The notes below the pieces were generated by a model. The model did not search any database. It was given only the letters and a program-made list of their open reading frames with translations, and was not told the origin of the DNA. 38,685 nucleotides of DNA from an uncultured Verrucomicrobiae bacterium (GTDB lineage: Bacteria > Verrucomicrobiota > Verrucomicrobiia > Limisphaerales > UBA1096): contig CALJHX010000028.1 of NCBI GenBank assembly GCA_937770485.1, positions 1 through 38,685 on the forward strand, read 5' to 3'. Each line of letters starts with the position of its first letter. The stretch's first letter is position 1. Position numbers and translations under genes: made by a program. Shown piece after piece: positions 15,685-24,601 of this stretch.

Positions 15685-15740
15685 CACCCTCATCCGGTCT
15701 GAGACCACCTTCTCCATGAGGGAGAGTGCCGGGGTGGGGG
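15685..15740 (+). repeat. REP-like repeat, copy B
   Basis: The stretch reads CATCCGGTCTGAGACCACCT, then TCTCC, ATGAGGGAGAG and a G-rich end. It forms a hairpin between CTTCTCC and GGGAGA-like arms. It resembles copy A at 8803-8845 in reverse orientation. It lies in the spacer between the DUF6807 gene and hisC. Confidence 0.45.
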
Positions 15741-15833
15741 AAAGAGAAAAACAACGATGATGACATGCTGTACACAATTAAATCGCCGGATCAATAATCC
15801 GTCTCTTGTCCAAGAGCTTGGCATGATTTTCTG

Positions 15834-16931
15834 ATGCCGTTTTTTGACAAGCTCAACCCCACGCTGAACACCCTGCCGGTGTACCAGCCGGGTCGCCCGA
15901 TCGATGAGGTCGCCCGCGAACTTGGCCTCGACGCGCGCGAAATCATCAAGGTTGCCTCGAACGAAAACCCGCTTGGCCCCAGCCCGATCGCCGTCGAGGC
16001 AATGAAAACCGCCGTTGGTCAATGCCACCTGTACCCGGACGGCAACGCGTTTCACCTGAAGAACAAACTGGCAGCCAAGCTGGGCGTCGAGCCGGCGAAC
16101 CTCATCCTCGGCAATGGATCCAACGAGATTATCGAGTTTGTGTCGCACGCGCTACTCGGTCCCGGCTCCGAGATCGTCGTGTCGCAATACTGCTTCGCCA
16201 TTTACCCGCTTGTCGCGATGATGATGGGAGCTAAGGTGAACGCCGTTCCCGCAGTCGCTCATGGGCATGACCTGCCGTCGATGCTCGGGGCGATCACGCC
16301 GTCGACGCGCGTTGTCTGGGTGGCCAATCCAAACAACCCCACCGGCACCCTGGCCAAGCCGGGCGATGTCCGCGCGCTCGTCGATCAAGTGCCGGACGAC
16401 GTGCTGCTGGTGATGGACGAGGCGTATTATGAGTTCCTCGACAAGCCGGTGGACCTGCTGCCGCTGGTGCGTTCCGGCGAAAAGCCGAACCTGCTTCTGA
16501 TGCGTACTTTCTCGAAAATCTACGGCTTGGCCGGGCTGCGCATTGGGTATGGCATTGGACATCCCAACTTCGTCTCTGCGCTGGAGAAAGTTCGCCAGCC
16601 ATTCAACACCAACGCTGTGGCGCAGGCCGGCGCGATGGCTGCGCTTGACGACGACGCGCACATAGCCACCACCCGCAGCACCAACGCGGATGGGCTGAAG
16701 TTTTTTGAAGCGATCTGCGTGGAGCAGGGAATTGAGTTTGTACCGTCGTACGCCAACTTCGTGATGCTGCGGGTCGGCGACGGGCAGGCGGTTTTCGAGG
16801 CGATGCAGCGGCAGGGCGTGATCACGCGTCCGATGGGCGGCTATGGACTCCCCGAATGGATTCGTCTCTCCATCGGCACAGCAAAAGAAAACCAACGAGC
16901 CAGCGAATCACTCAATGCTGCGCTGGCCTAA
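15834..16931 (+). CDS. hisC: Histidinol-phosphate aminotransferase
   Basis: This 365-residue PLP enzyme of fold type I converts imidazole-acetol phosphate and glutamate to histidinol phosphate, a late step of histidine synthesis in the cytoplasm. Visible are ASNENPLGPSP (41-51), NPNNPTGT (165-172), DEAYYEF (195-201), the PLP-binding Lys228 in TFSKIYGLAGLRIGYG, and the C-terminal RLSIGT. The length fits the family. It is isolated from other his genes here. Its stop overlaps the end of the decayed gene on the other strand. Related aminotransferases for aromatic amino acids are the main alternative. Confidence 0.9.
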   Translation: MPFFDKLNPTLNTLPVYQPGRPIDEVARELGLDAREIIKVASNENPLGPSPIAVEAMKTAVGQCHLYPDGNAFHLKNKLAAKLGVEPANLILGNGSNEIIEFVSHALLGPGSEIVVSQYCFAIYPLVAMMMGAKVNAVPAVAHGHDLPSMLGAITPSTRVVWVANPNNPTGTLAKPGDVRALVDQVPDDVLLVMDEAYYEFLDKPVDLLPLVRSGEKPNLLLMRTFSKIYGLAGLRIGYGIGHPNFVSALEKVRQPFNTNAVAQAGAMAALDDDAHIATTRSTNADGLKFFEAICVEQGIEFVPSYANFVMLRVGDGQAVFEAMQRQGVITRPMGGYGLPEWIRLSIGTAKENQRASESLNAALA

Positions 16932-17292
16932 TCCCTGTCAGTCAGGGGCCAATCGAAGTGGATGCGTTTGCTTTTGCGGAGAAGGGTCAGCGGGAGTTTG
17001 TCACCGACCTTGTAGTTGAGCTTCAGGTGCATGTTTAAATGCTGGGAGCTTATCCGTAGCGGATTACCTTCCATGCCGATGATAATGTCGCCTTTTTGCA
17101 GGCCGGTGGGCTTATTGGTGCGCCTGGCTTCGGCGTGGGCGGTCGCGAGATCGTTATAAATCCAGAAATCGGCGGCGCGGGCATTTTCGTCCTGCAATAC
17201 GTCGAGCAGCTTGTTTTGCGCATGAGCCGCTTGGCCAAGCGCGCGCGAGGCACAATGACGAGGAGAGGCAGGGAGGTGGGTTTGATTTTCAT
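16928..17292 (-). pseudogene. Decayed secreted protein gene (frameshift and likely internal deletion)
   Basis: The ATG at 17292 starts a signal-like sequence (MKIKPTSLPLLVIVPRAR). Past the genome palindrome at 17228-17243 the protein-like frame is shifted by one base: LGQAAHAQNKLLDVLQDENA, then DFWIYNDLATAHAEARRTNK. That part looks like the start of a thioredoxin-like secreted protein known in this phylum. It then jumps directly to a PDZ-like end, GLQKGDIIIGMEGNPLRISS, finishing DWPLTDRD at 16928. The central domain that I would expect seems absent. So I see a remnant with a deletion and a shift located at or next to the palindrome. The family assignment is from memory. Confidence 0.5.
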
Positions 17293-17361
17293 TTTCTCAA
17301 GTGATTGGCTAATCAGTCGAGTGCGACGCCCACCTGCTTAAAACAGCAAGCGCAATTTCTT

Positions 17362-17378
17362 CCCGCTTGCCAAGCGGG
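17362..17378. promoter_or_regulatory. Variant palindrome upstream of fabI
   Basis: Arms CCCGCTTG and CAAGCGGG flank a single C, a copy of the genome palindrome that has lost one G. It lies 27 bases before the fabI ATG. It may be a binding site or simply one family member. Confidence 0.35.
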
Positions 17379-17405
17379 GGGATTTTCCTTACTGATGCCT
17401 GTCGG

Positions 17406-18179
17406 ATGAGTAAACCGCTCGAAGGAAAAACCGGGGTTATTTTTGGTGTTGCCAACAAACGATCGATTGCGTGGGGCATCGCGCAGGCATGGCACGAAGC
17501 CGGGGCCAGGCTGGCGTTCACGTACCAGGGCGACCGATTTAAAGGCAATGTCGAGCAGTTGGCCGCTGAGTTTGGCAATGACACCCTGATCACCGAGTGT
17601 GACGTGTCAAGGGACGGAGACATCGACCGCGTGTTCGCCGAGGTTGGAGACCACTTCAACGGCAAGCTCGACATGCTGCTGCACTCCGTGGCGTTCGCGC
17701 CGCGCGAAGCGCTCGAGGGCCGCTTCGTGAATACCACGCGTGAGGCGTTTGCCACCGCGCTCGATATCAGCGCTTATTCGCTGGTAGCCTTGGCCCGAGG
17801 GGCGGAGCCTTTGATGGCCGACGGTGGCAGCATCACCGGCATGAGCTATTACGGCGCGGAGAAAGTTGTTCCGCACTACAACGTCATGGGCGTGGCCAAG
17901 GCGGCGCTCGAGGCCAGCACGCGTTATTTGGCGGCCGACCTTGGTGAAAAGAAAATTCGTGTGAACTGCATTAGCGCAGGCCCAGTAAACACCCTGGCCG
18001 CGCGCGGCATCGCCGGGTTTACCAAGTTGATGAGTCATCACGCCTCCTACGCACCGCTCAAGCGCAACGTCACCGCCGAGGAACTGGGCCAGACCGGCGT
18101 GTTCCTCGCCAGCGACGGTGGCGCGGCCATTACCGGCCAGGTCATCTACGTCGACTGCGGCTACCAAATCATGGGCTAA
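17406..18179 (+). CDS. fabI: Enoyl-[acyl-carrier-protein] reductase (NADH), FabI
   Basis: This 257-residue short-chain dehydrogenase performs the last reduction in each round of type II fatty acid synthesis. The NADH-binding start is GVIFGVANKRSIAWGIA. The FabI active site MSYYGAEKVVPHYNVMGVAK gives Tyr148, Tyr158 and Lys165, matching the Y-x9-Y-x6-K spacing that sets FabI apart from other SDRs. The ATG at 17406 gives the standard N-terminus, and the upstream extension to 17367 is rejected. It overlaps the convergent SDR gene by 11 bases. Confidence 0.93.
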   Translation: MSKPLEGKTGVIFGVANKRSIAWGIAQAWHEAGARLAFTYQGDRFKGNVEQLAAEFGNDTLITECDVSRDGDIDRVFAEVGDHFNGKLDMLLHSVAFAPREALEGRFVNTTREAFATALDISAYSLVALARGAEPLMADGGSITGMSYYGAEKVVPHYNVMGVAKAALEASTRYLAADLGEKKIRVNCISAGPVNTLAARGIAGFTKLMSHHASYAPLKRNVTAEELGQTGVFLASDGGAAITGQVIYVDCGYQIMG

Positions 18180-19065
18180 GCGGCTGCCGCGCTTTGCCGT
18201 TGGCCAAGCGATCAAGTTCCTGTGTGAGTCCTTCGCGGAAGGTCGGGTAGCTGTGTGATAAGCCAAAGATTTTCTTGATGAGTTTGTTGGAAACTCGTTT
18301 GTTGGTGATGCGGCGTTTGCGGGTGGAGGGGCTCGGCTCGGGGACGAAGGGCGGCATGGGACGTCCTGTGGTTTCGCTAAGCCACTTGAAAAAATTTAAC
18401 TGCGTCACCGGCTCGTTGTCGGTGATATTGTAAATGCCACGACGTCCGACGGGTTCAAGTGCCAGGATAGTTGCCTCCACCAAATCATCGAGATGCACCA
18501 TGTTGAGGAATCGTTTTCCGTCGCCCTCGATGGCGGCGGTTCCGTTCATGAATTGTAGGAACAGGTGGCCGCGTCCCGGGCCGTAAATCCCGGACGACCG
18601 AAGAATGGCGACTGCTGGGCCGGCGTCCAAAATATTCTGTTCAGCCTCCAGTAGAATGTTGGTTGTGATGTTTTGTGTGGTGTCGGCGTCATTTTCGGAA
18701 ACCCATTCGCCGTTCGTTTGCCCATAAACACTCGTGCTGCTGATGAGCACGACGGACTGGGCGCTCGCCGTCTTGAGCCATTGAGCAACGTGTTTCGAGC
18801 CAAGGCCGTAGACTTTTCTGTACGCCTCCTTGCCACCTCGCGTTGATGAGGCGGCGAGGACAATCCTGTCGTATTGGCCGTCGAGTTTTTTTTCGAATTC
18901 GGTCTCGTCGGTGATGTCTAGATTGACGGGGCGGATGCCGAGCCTGGCCAGACGGTCGTTGTGTTCACTGCTGCGCCGGATACCGGTGACGTCGTGGCCA
19001 AGCGCGATCAGCCGTCGGCCAAGCGCTTCGCCGACGTAGCCGCATCCAATGATTAAAGTGCGCAC
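18169..19065 (-). CDS. NAD-dependent epimerase/dehydratase-like SDR (YeeZ-like)
   Basis: This protein of about 298 residues starts at the GTG at 19065, which places the Rossmann motif [10 protein letters not shown] at the N-terminus. [14 protein letters not shown] holds the SDR Ser and Tyr region, but the expected Lys four residues after Tyr is not present, as in the YeeZ-like branch. [15 protein letters not shown] is the second conserved block. It may act on a nucleotide sugar or other small molecule; the substrate is unknown. The C-terminal end is encoded over a copy of the genome palindrome (18200-18209). The gap to the divergent isomerase-like gene also holds one. Confidence 0.72.
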   Translation of the reverse strand: MRTLIIGCGYVGEALGRRLIALGHDVTGIRRSSEHNDRLARLGIRPVNLDITDETEFEKKLDGQYDRIVLAASSTRGGKEAYRKVYGLGSKHVAQWLKTASAQSVVLISSTSVYGQTNGEWVSENDADTTQNITTNILLEAEQNILDAGPAVAILRSSGIYGPGRGHLFLQFMNGTAAIEGDGKRFLNMVHLDDLVEATILALEPVGRRGIYNITDNEPVTQLNFFKWLSETTGRPMPPFVPEPSPSTRKRRITNKRVSNKLIKKIFGLSHSYPTFREGLTQELDRLANGKARQPLSP

Positions 19066-19078
19066 GCGGCTACTATAT

Positions 19079-19093
19079 CGCTTGGCCAAGCGG
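19079..19093. promoter_or_regulatory. Full palindrome in a divergent gap
   Basis: CGCTTGGCCAAGCGG lies between the SDR gene (start 19065, minus) and the isomerase-like gene (start 19155, plus). A regulatory role is possible because the spacer is only 89 bases, but the family is spread everywhere. Confidence 0.4.
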
Positions 19094-19154
19094 GGGGGCG
19101 AATCATTTTGGACTTTGCCGGGTGCGGGCACGCCCGTACGTTTTGCGGCGGAAC

Positions 19155-20783
19155 ATGAGCCGATTGAATAAATTAAAGGCGAAGCAGGTTTATATCGTGG
19201 CCAACGGCGACTTGCGGTTGTCGGCCAATCAGGTTTGCTGGGCGGAGCAATTAAAAATGGAGGCCACGCTGGCCAAGGCGCTCAAGGCCGAGGGCTGGAC
19301 GGCGGTGCGCGCCCACGCGTTCGATCGCAAAAAGAAACATGGATTCATCGACTCGCAAAAGCGCGGCTTGGAGGTGTTTCGCACGATCGATCCCAACGCG
19401 ATGCTGATCGTCGCCGAGTGCGTGTGGCAATACAGCCAGCACATCCTGCCCGGGCTCTTAACGCATTGCGGGCCGATTCTCACGGTGGCCAACTGGAGCG
19501 GCAAGTGGCCGGGCCTCGTCGGCATGCTGAATCTGAACGGCTCACTCACCAAAATGGGCGTGGCATACAGCACGTTGTGGAGTGAGAAGTTCACCGACAA
19601 ATATTTTCGCAGCGGCCTGCGGCAATGGCTGGGTGAGGGCGGGGTGACACATGACCAAAGCCACGTGCGGAGTCTCGACCTGCTCAAGCTGCCGCCCGTC
19701 GAGGTGCGGCTTGGCCAAGCGGTTGGGCGGCGACTGCGCGATGGCAAGGCGATCATGGGCGTGTTCGACGAGGGCTGCATGGGCATGCACAACGCGATCA
19801 TCCCTGATGAGTTGCTCAACCCGACCGGGCTGTTCAAGGAGCGCTTGAGCCAGTCGGCGCTATTCGCCGCGATGGGCGAGGTCAGCGACGACGAGGCGGC
19901 CAGGGTTTATGCCTGGCTGAAAAAGAAAGGCGTGAGATTTTGCCTTGGGCCGGACGAGGCGAGTGATCTCACCGAGGCGCAGGTGTTGGAGCAGTGTAAA
20001 ATGTACATCGCTGCCGTGAGGATTGCTGACGAGTTCGGTTGCGCGACAATCGGCATCCAGTACCAGCAGGGGCTGAAGGACTTGACCCCGGCGAGTGATC
20101 TGGCCGAGGGCATGTTGAACAACGTCGATCGTCCGCCGGTGAGCGATGTCCGGGGGCGCGAGTTGTTCGCCGGGCGCGCGGTGCCGCACTTCAACGAGGT
20201 GGATGAGTGCGCCGGGCTGGACGCGCTGGCGACGAACCGACTGTGGACGGAGCTGGGCTGGCCGCCGGAGAACACGCTGCACGATTTGCGCTGGGGTGAC
20301 TCGTGCAAAATCAACGGGCGCAGTGAATACGTCTGGGTGTTTTTGATTTCCGGCGCCGCGCCGCCGGCGCATTTCATCGGCGCCTGGAAAGGCGCGTCGA
20401 GCGAGCGGCAGCCGCCGATGTATTTCCGACTGGGCGGCGGCACGCTCAAGGGCGTGTCCAAGCCGGGCTGGATCGTCTGGAGCCGGGTGTTCGTGATGGA
20501 CGGCGAACTGCAGTGCGACATCGGCGTAGCCGAGGTGGTGAAACTTTCGCAAAAGGAAACCGACCGGCGCTGGCGCGAGACGACGCCGCAATGGCCGATT
20601 ATGCATGCCGTGCTCAAGGGCGTTTCGCGCGATCAAATGATGGCGCGGCACAAGTCCAATCACATCCAAGTGGTTTACGCGCCGGGCGAAAAAGCTGCGC
20701 ACAGGGGCGCACGGATCAAGGCGGCAATGCTTGCCGAGATGGGCCTCAAAGTGCAGCTTTGCGGCGGGGTGGATTTGAAATAA
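19155..20783 (+). CDS. L-fucose/L-arabinose isomerase-like protein
   Basis: This 542-residue cytoplasmic protein starts at the ATG at 19155. Its layout recalls the fucose and arabinose isomerase superfamily: an N-terminal alpha/beta part ([18 protein letters not shown]), a middle with [20 protein letters not shown], and [20 protein letters not shown] before the metal-site region. I cannot confirm every metal ligand, so substrate and even activity are uncertain. It is followed after three bases by a membrane-anchored protein, probably one transcript. A full copy of the genome palindrome encodes LGQA (19709-19722). Confidence 0.62.
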   Translation: MSRLNKLKAKQVYIVANGDLRLSANQVCWAEQLKMEATLAKALKAEGWTAVRAHAFDRKKKHGFIDSQKRGLEVFRTIDPNAMLIVAECVWQYSQHILPGLLTHCGPILTVANWSGKWPGLVGMLNLNGSLTKMGVAYSTLWSEKFTDKYFRSGLRQWLGEGGVTHDQSHVRSLDLLKLPPVEVRLGQAVGRRLRDGKAIMGVFDEGCMGMHNAIIPDELLNPTGLFKERLSQSALFAAMGEVSDDEAARVYAWLKKKGVRFCLGPDEASDLTEAQVLEQCKMYIAAVRIADEFGCATIGIQYQQGLKDLTPASDLAEGMLNNVDRPPVSDVRGRELFAGRAVPHFNEVDECAGLDALATNRLWTELGWPPENTLHDLRWGDSCKINGRSEYVWVFLISGAAPPAHFIGAWKGASSERQPPMYFRLGGGTLKGVSKPGWIVWSRVFVMDGELQCDIGVAEVVKLSQKETDRRWRETTPQWPIMHAVLKGVSRDQMMARHKSNHIQVVYAPGEKAAHRGARIKAAMLAEMGLKVQLCGGVDLK

Positions 20784-20786
20784 CCG

Positions 20787-21581
20787 ATGAGTGACGAGCC
20801 GGTAAAAACGGAGCCGAGCGGCATCTCCGAGTGGCGTTGGCCAAGCGTGATCGTGCTGGTCGCCGCGCTTGGCCTTGTGGCTTTTATTTACTTCATCAAG
20901 ACTCCCGAGCGGCTCGTCGAGACGGCGGGCAAGGGAGCGCTCGAGGTGGCCAAGGTGCTGGACGAAGCGGCGGCCAAGTTTCGGCGGGGCAAGATCACCG
21001 AGACATTTGTCGCCAGCCTGCCCAAGCTGGAGAGCGAGCGCGGCGGGCTGCTGGAGTTGGCCAAGGTCACCGCGACTGAGACATTTCGCAGCGAGGATGA
21101 ACGAACTTACGGCTTCAAGTGGTTTGAGGTCGATGCCGGCACGACGATCACCGAGATTCGCGTACCAGTGACGTACCGGTATCATTTGCGGATGCGCGAT
21201 ACTTGGGAGTTATCGGTCACGAACAATGTCTGCATCGTCCACGCGCCGGAGATTCGGCCGAGTCAGCCGCCGGCTATTCACACAGATCGAATGGAGAAAT
21301 CGTCGAACGAGGGCTGGGCGCGTTTCAATGCTGATGAGCAAATGGCGAAGCTCGAGAAAGCAATCACGCCGACTCTCCGCAAATTCGCCGGTGACGGGCA
21401 GCACCTCGACGTGGTTCGGGAGAACTGCCGCAAGACCGTGTCTGAGTTCATCGAGGACTGGTTGCTGCGAGAGGGCCAGTGGGGTGATGGCTTGTTTCGT
21501 GTCGTGAAGGTTTATTTTCCAGGCGAAGTGAAGCCGGTTATTCATGTAGAGGACGACCCCGAGCGGCGTGACGGCAATTGA
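20787..21581 (+). CDS. Membrane-anchored protein, DUF4230-like
   Basis: This 264-residue protein has a short N-terminal tail, one transmembrane helix (about 19-38, PSVIVLVAALGLVAFIYFIK), then a helical linker rich in Ala and Lys and a folded domain outside the membrane. The block GTTITEIRVPVTYRYHLRM recalls DUF4230 proteins. The function is unknown. It starts three bases after the isomerase-like gene. A copy of the genome palindrome overlaps the start of the membrane helix (20837-20846, encoding RWPS). Confidence 0.55.
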   Translation: MSDEPVKTEPSGISEWRWPSVIVLVAALGLVAFIYFIKTPERLVETAGKGALEVAKVLDEAAAKFRRGKITETFVASLPKLESERGGLLELAKVTATETFRSEDERTYGFKWFEVDAGTTITEIRVPVTYRYHLRMRDTWELSVTNNVCIVHAPEIRPSQPPAIHTDRMEKSSNEGWARFNADEQMAKLEKAITPTLRKFAGDGQHLDVVRENCRKTVSEFIEDWLLREGQWGDGLFRVVKVYFPGEVKPVIHVEDDPERRDGN

Positions 21582-21659
21582 ACACGTAACCATTTGCCGT
21601 CGTCGGTCGTAGTACGTACGATTAGCCTCGCTTCGATTCAGGGAGAGATTCAAAAAGCC

Positions 21660-22850
21660 ATGTCCACTTCATTACTGCCGGAACATGCCAACGCGTTGGC
21701 AACGTTTGATCACGTGCAACGAACACGCCTGGTTTTCGGCAACGGCATGGCGGCGCGCGCCGGCGAGCTTTCAGCTGAGCTTGGCCTGAATCGCATCCTT
21801 CTCGTCACCGACCCCGGCATCGTCCGCGCCGGGCATGTCGCCACAGTCCGGAAGTCTCTTGAGGCCGCCGGGCTGGAGGTGGTCGTATTTGACCAAGTGA
21901 TCGAGAACCCCACCACCGATTGTGTGGAGAGATGCCGCCGCTTGGCCGAGCGGGCCGGCTCCGACTCGTTTCTTGGCCTTGGCGGCGGTAGCTCGATGGA
22001 CACGGCCAAGGGAGCGAACTTTCTGCTGACCAACGGCGGTCGGATGCAGGACTACTGGGGTGTCGGTTTGGCCAAGCGGGAGATGCTGCCGCTCATCGTT
22101 ATCCCGACCACGGCCGGCACCGGGAGCGAGTGCCAGTCGTTCGCGCTGATTTCCGATATCGAGACACACAATAAGATGGCCTGCGGCGACCCCAAGGCAG
22201 CCGCGAAGATCGCCATTCTCGACCCGGAGCTGACCCTATCGCTGCCGCGCAACGTCACCGCCTGCACCGGCATCGATGCCATCGCCCACGCAGTGGAGAC
22301 AGCGGTCACCAAAAAAAGGAACGAGTTGTCGTGGATGTTTTCGAAGGAGGCGTTCGGGCTGCTGTTGCCCAACTTTGCCACGGTGCTCAACCAGCCGGAC
22401 GACCTCAACGCCCGTGGTAGCATGCTGCTCGGCGCGGCGTTGGCCGGGTGCGCGATCGAGGCCAGCATGCTGGGTGCGGCGCACTCGACGGCAAACCCGT
22501 TGACGGCTCAGTACGACATCGTCCACGGCCAAGCAGTCGGGATGATGCTGCCGCACGTCGTGCGCTTCAACGCCGAGCGGGGCGAGGCAAGCGGAGCGTA
22601 CGCCGAGTTGGCTGCGATCGGGAAACTTGGCCAAGCGGCGATGAGCGACGAGGCGGTGGAGAGCTTGGCCAAGCGGTTGACCAAGCTACTCGAGCAAGCC
22701 GACATGCCGGTGACGTTGCGGGCCAGTGGCGTGGAGGAATCGATGCTGACCACCCTGGCTGCGGAGGCTGCCGGGCAGTGGACGGCCAGCTTCAACCCGC
22801 GAGAGGTTGGCCAAGCCGAGATGGAGTCCATTTACCGGGCCGCCTTCTAG
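21660..22850 (+). CDS. Iron-containing alcohol dehydrogenase
   Basis: This 396-residue cytoplasmic NAD(P)-dependent oxidoreductase of the group III (Fe) family starts at the ATG at 21660. It has the nucleotide-binding GLGGGSSMDTAKG (about 107-119), PTTAGTGSECQS, and the metal-ligand region ILDPELTLSLPRN, CTGIDAIAHAVE, AAHSTANPLTAQYDIVHGQA. The substrate (short alcohol, aldehyde or hydroxy acid) cannot be set. Four exact copies of the genome palindrome lie inside the gene, including two 25 bases apart (22627 and 22663), encoding LAKR, LGQA, LAKR and VGQAE. Confidence 0.85.
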   Translation: MSTSLLPEHANALATFDHVQRTRLVFGNGMAARAGELSAELGLNRILLVTDPGIVRAGHVATVRKSLEAAGLEVVVFDQVIENPTTDCVERCRRLAERAGSDSFLGLGGGSSMDTAKGANFLLTNGGRMQDYWGVGLAKREMLPLIVIPTTAGTGSECQSFALISDIETHNKMACGDPKAAAKIAILDPELTLSLPRNVTACTGIDAIAHAVETAVTKKRNELSWMFSKEAFGLLLPNFATVLNQPDDLNARGSMLLGAALAGCAIEASMLGAAHSTANPLTAQYDIVHGQAVGMMLPHVVRFNAERGEASGAYAELAAIGKLGQAAMSDEAVESLAKRLTKLLEQADMPVTLRASGVEESMLTTLAAEAAGQWTASFNPREVGQAEMESIYRAAF

Positions 22851-22891
22851 ATTGGCTTTCCCTTTAGGCGCTTGGCTGGTTCAATCGCCGC

Positions 22892-23455
22892 GTGACGAGG
22901 GACGATATTCTTCAACTCTTCAAGGACTCCGGCGCGTTGCTGGAGGGACATTTCATTTTGCGCAGCGGCCTGCGTAGCCGACAGTTTTTCCAGTGCGCGA
23001 TGGCGTTGCAGCACATGCCAAGCGTCGAGCGCTTGGGTGCGGCGCTGGCGGAAAAACTCCGTGGCTACGAGCCGGTCACCGTCCTGGCCCCGGCCATGGG
23101 CGGACTTGTCATCGGGCAGGAGGTGGCGCGGCAACTCGGCGTGCGCTTCATTTTCGTCGAGAAGGAGCAGGGCGATCTCGTGCTGCGCCGCGGCTTCAAG
23201 ATCGAGCCCGGCGAAAAGCTTATCATCGTCGAGGACGTGGTGACCAAGGGCGGCCGAGTCGCTGAGGCCGTGGCCATCGCGCGAGAACATCAGGCCGAGA
23301 TTTGCGCCGTCGGCGTGGTGGTGGACCGTTCGAACGGTGCGGTCGATGTTGGCGTGCCGATGGAGTGCCTCCTGTCGATGGAGGTCGAGACATTCGCCCC
23401 CGACAATCTGCCGGAAGATTTGCAGGGCATCCCCGCTACCAAGCCGGGAAGTTAA
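22892..23455 (+). CDS. pyrE: Orotate phosphoribosyltransferase
   Basis: This 187-residue cytoplasmic enzyme joins orotate and PRPP to form OMP in pyrimidine synthesis. The PRPP-binding motif is LIIVEDVVTKGGRVAEAV (about 109-126). GHFILRSGLRSRQFFQC near the start and VLAPAMGGLVIGQEVAR are family blocks, and the short pattern GSDSK-type start is replaced by RSGLRS as in many bacterial members. The start is a GTG. It follows the dehydrogenase by 41 bases. Confidence 0.88.
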   Translation: MTRDDILQLFKDSGALLEGHFILRSGLRSRQFFQCAMALQHMPSVERLGAALAEKLRGYEPVTVLAPAMGGLVIGQEVARQLGVRFIFVEKEQGDLVLRRGFKIEPGEKLIIVEDVVTKGGRVAEAVAIAREHQAEICAVGVVVDRSNGAVDVGVPMECLLSMEVETFAPDNLPEDLQGIPATKPGS

Positions 23456-23477
23456 TCGTTTTTTTCAATCTGTCACC

Positions 23478-23506
23478 TTGACGATTTTTGCTCGTTACAG
23501 TATTCT
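23478..23506 (+). promoter_or_regulatory. Sigma-70-type promoter for the methyltransferase gene
   Basis: TTGACG (23478-23483) and TATTCT (23501-23506) are separated by exactly 17 bases, 22 bases before the ATG at 23528. It is the best promoter match I saw in the chromosomal part. Confidence 0.55.
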
Positions 23507-23527
23507 CCCGCCAGTCTTTTTTTCACA

Positions 23528-24601
23528 ATGAGTACAGAACCACAAACACAGTTGGATCAAACCAAGCTTGGAGCGTTAGCTGGAAAAGTGCTTGGTGACA
23601 CAGCGGGCGCGTTGGGCGTTTTGCTTTCCTACATCGGAGATCAAACCGGCGTTTACCGGGCGTTGGAAGAAACCGGCCCTTGCACCGCAGGTCAGTTGGC
23701 CGACAAATGTGGCTTGAACGAGCGCTATCTTCTCGAGTGGTTGTCGGCGACTACGTCACTGGGCTACGTGACCTACGAGCCGGAGGGCGAATTGTTCAGC
23801 CTTTCCCCTGAGCAGGCAGCTGTCTTTGCGCGGGAGGGCGACCCGACCTGCATGCAGGGCGGCTTCCAAAGCATTGTCGGCGAGTTTGCCCAATACGAAA
23901 AAGCGGTGGATGTTTTTCGTTCGGGTGAAGGTCGGCCCTGGGGGGATCATCACAGTTGCTTGTTCTGTGGCACGGACCGATTTTTTAAGCCCGGCTACAA
24001 TGCTAATCTGCTGGAGCAATGGATACCCGCATTGGAGGGTGTCGATGCCAAACTTCAGGCAGGCGGCAAGATTGCCGATGTCGGCTGCGGTTACGGGTCG
24101 TCCACCATTTTGATGGCGAAGCATTATCCCAACTCTGTGATTCATGGCTTCGATTTTCACGAACCCTCAATCGTCGCGGCACGCGAAAGCGCCGAAAAAG
24201 AGGGTGTTTCCAATGTTGAATTCTTCGTCAGCGATGCGGCTTCAATGCCGGACGATGGATACGACTTGGCCTGTATCTTTGATGCGCTTCACGACATGGG
24301 TGACCCGGTTGGCGCAGCCAGCAGCATTTGCCGGGCGCTCAAACCGGACGGAACCTTCATGGTGGTCGAGCCAATGGCCGGGGACAGCCTGAAGGAGAAC
24401 CAGCACGTGTTGGCCAGTTTGTTTTACGGCTTTTCAACCTTGGTGTGTGTTCCCACGTCCAAGTCGCAAAATGTCGGCTTGGCGCTGGGGGCTCAGGCCG
24501 GTCAGAAACGACTGACGGAAGTCTTGAACCAAGCCGGCTTTAACGACGTTCGTCGCGCGACCGAGACACCGACCAACATGGTGCTCGAGGCCCGGATTTA
24601 A
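23528..24601 (+). CDS. SAM-dependent methyltransferase with winged-helix N-terminus
   Basis: In this 357-residue protein residues about 20-95 form a winged-helix-like domain (TAGQLADKCGLNERYLLEWL). The catalytic domain has motif I ADVGCGYGSS (about 182-191) for SAM, then HGFDFHEPS, DLACIFDALHDMGDP and KPDGTFMVVEP. It resembles the Rv2258c-like group, whose substrates are unknown. It has its own promoter. Its 3' end overlaps the convergent PQQ gene by four bases. Confidence 0.8.
   Translation: MSTEPQTQLDQTKLGALAGKVLGDTAGALGVLLSYIGDQTGVYRALEETGPCTAGQLADKCGLNERYLLEWLSATTSLGYVTYEPEGELFSLSPEQAAVFAREGDPTCMQGGFQSIVGEFAQYEKAVDVFRSGEGRPWGDHHSCLFCGTDRFFKPGYNANLLEQWIPALEGVDAKLQAGGKIADVGCGYGSSTILMAKHYPNSVIHGFDFHEPSIVAARESAEKEGVSNVEFFVSDAASMPDDGYDLACIFDALHDMGDPVGAASSICRALKPDGTFMVVEPMAGDSLKENQHVLASLFYGFSTLVCVPTSKSQNVGLALGAQAGQKRLTEVLNQAGFNDVRRATETPTNMVLEARI

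Noticed and set aside
19860..21185. 441-residue open frame on the minus strand
   Set aside because: It lies antisense to the isomerase-like and membrane-protein genes, both with clear protein features. Its His/Arg/Leu-rich composition is typical of shadows in GC-rich DNA.
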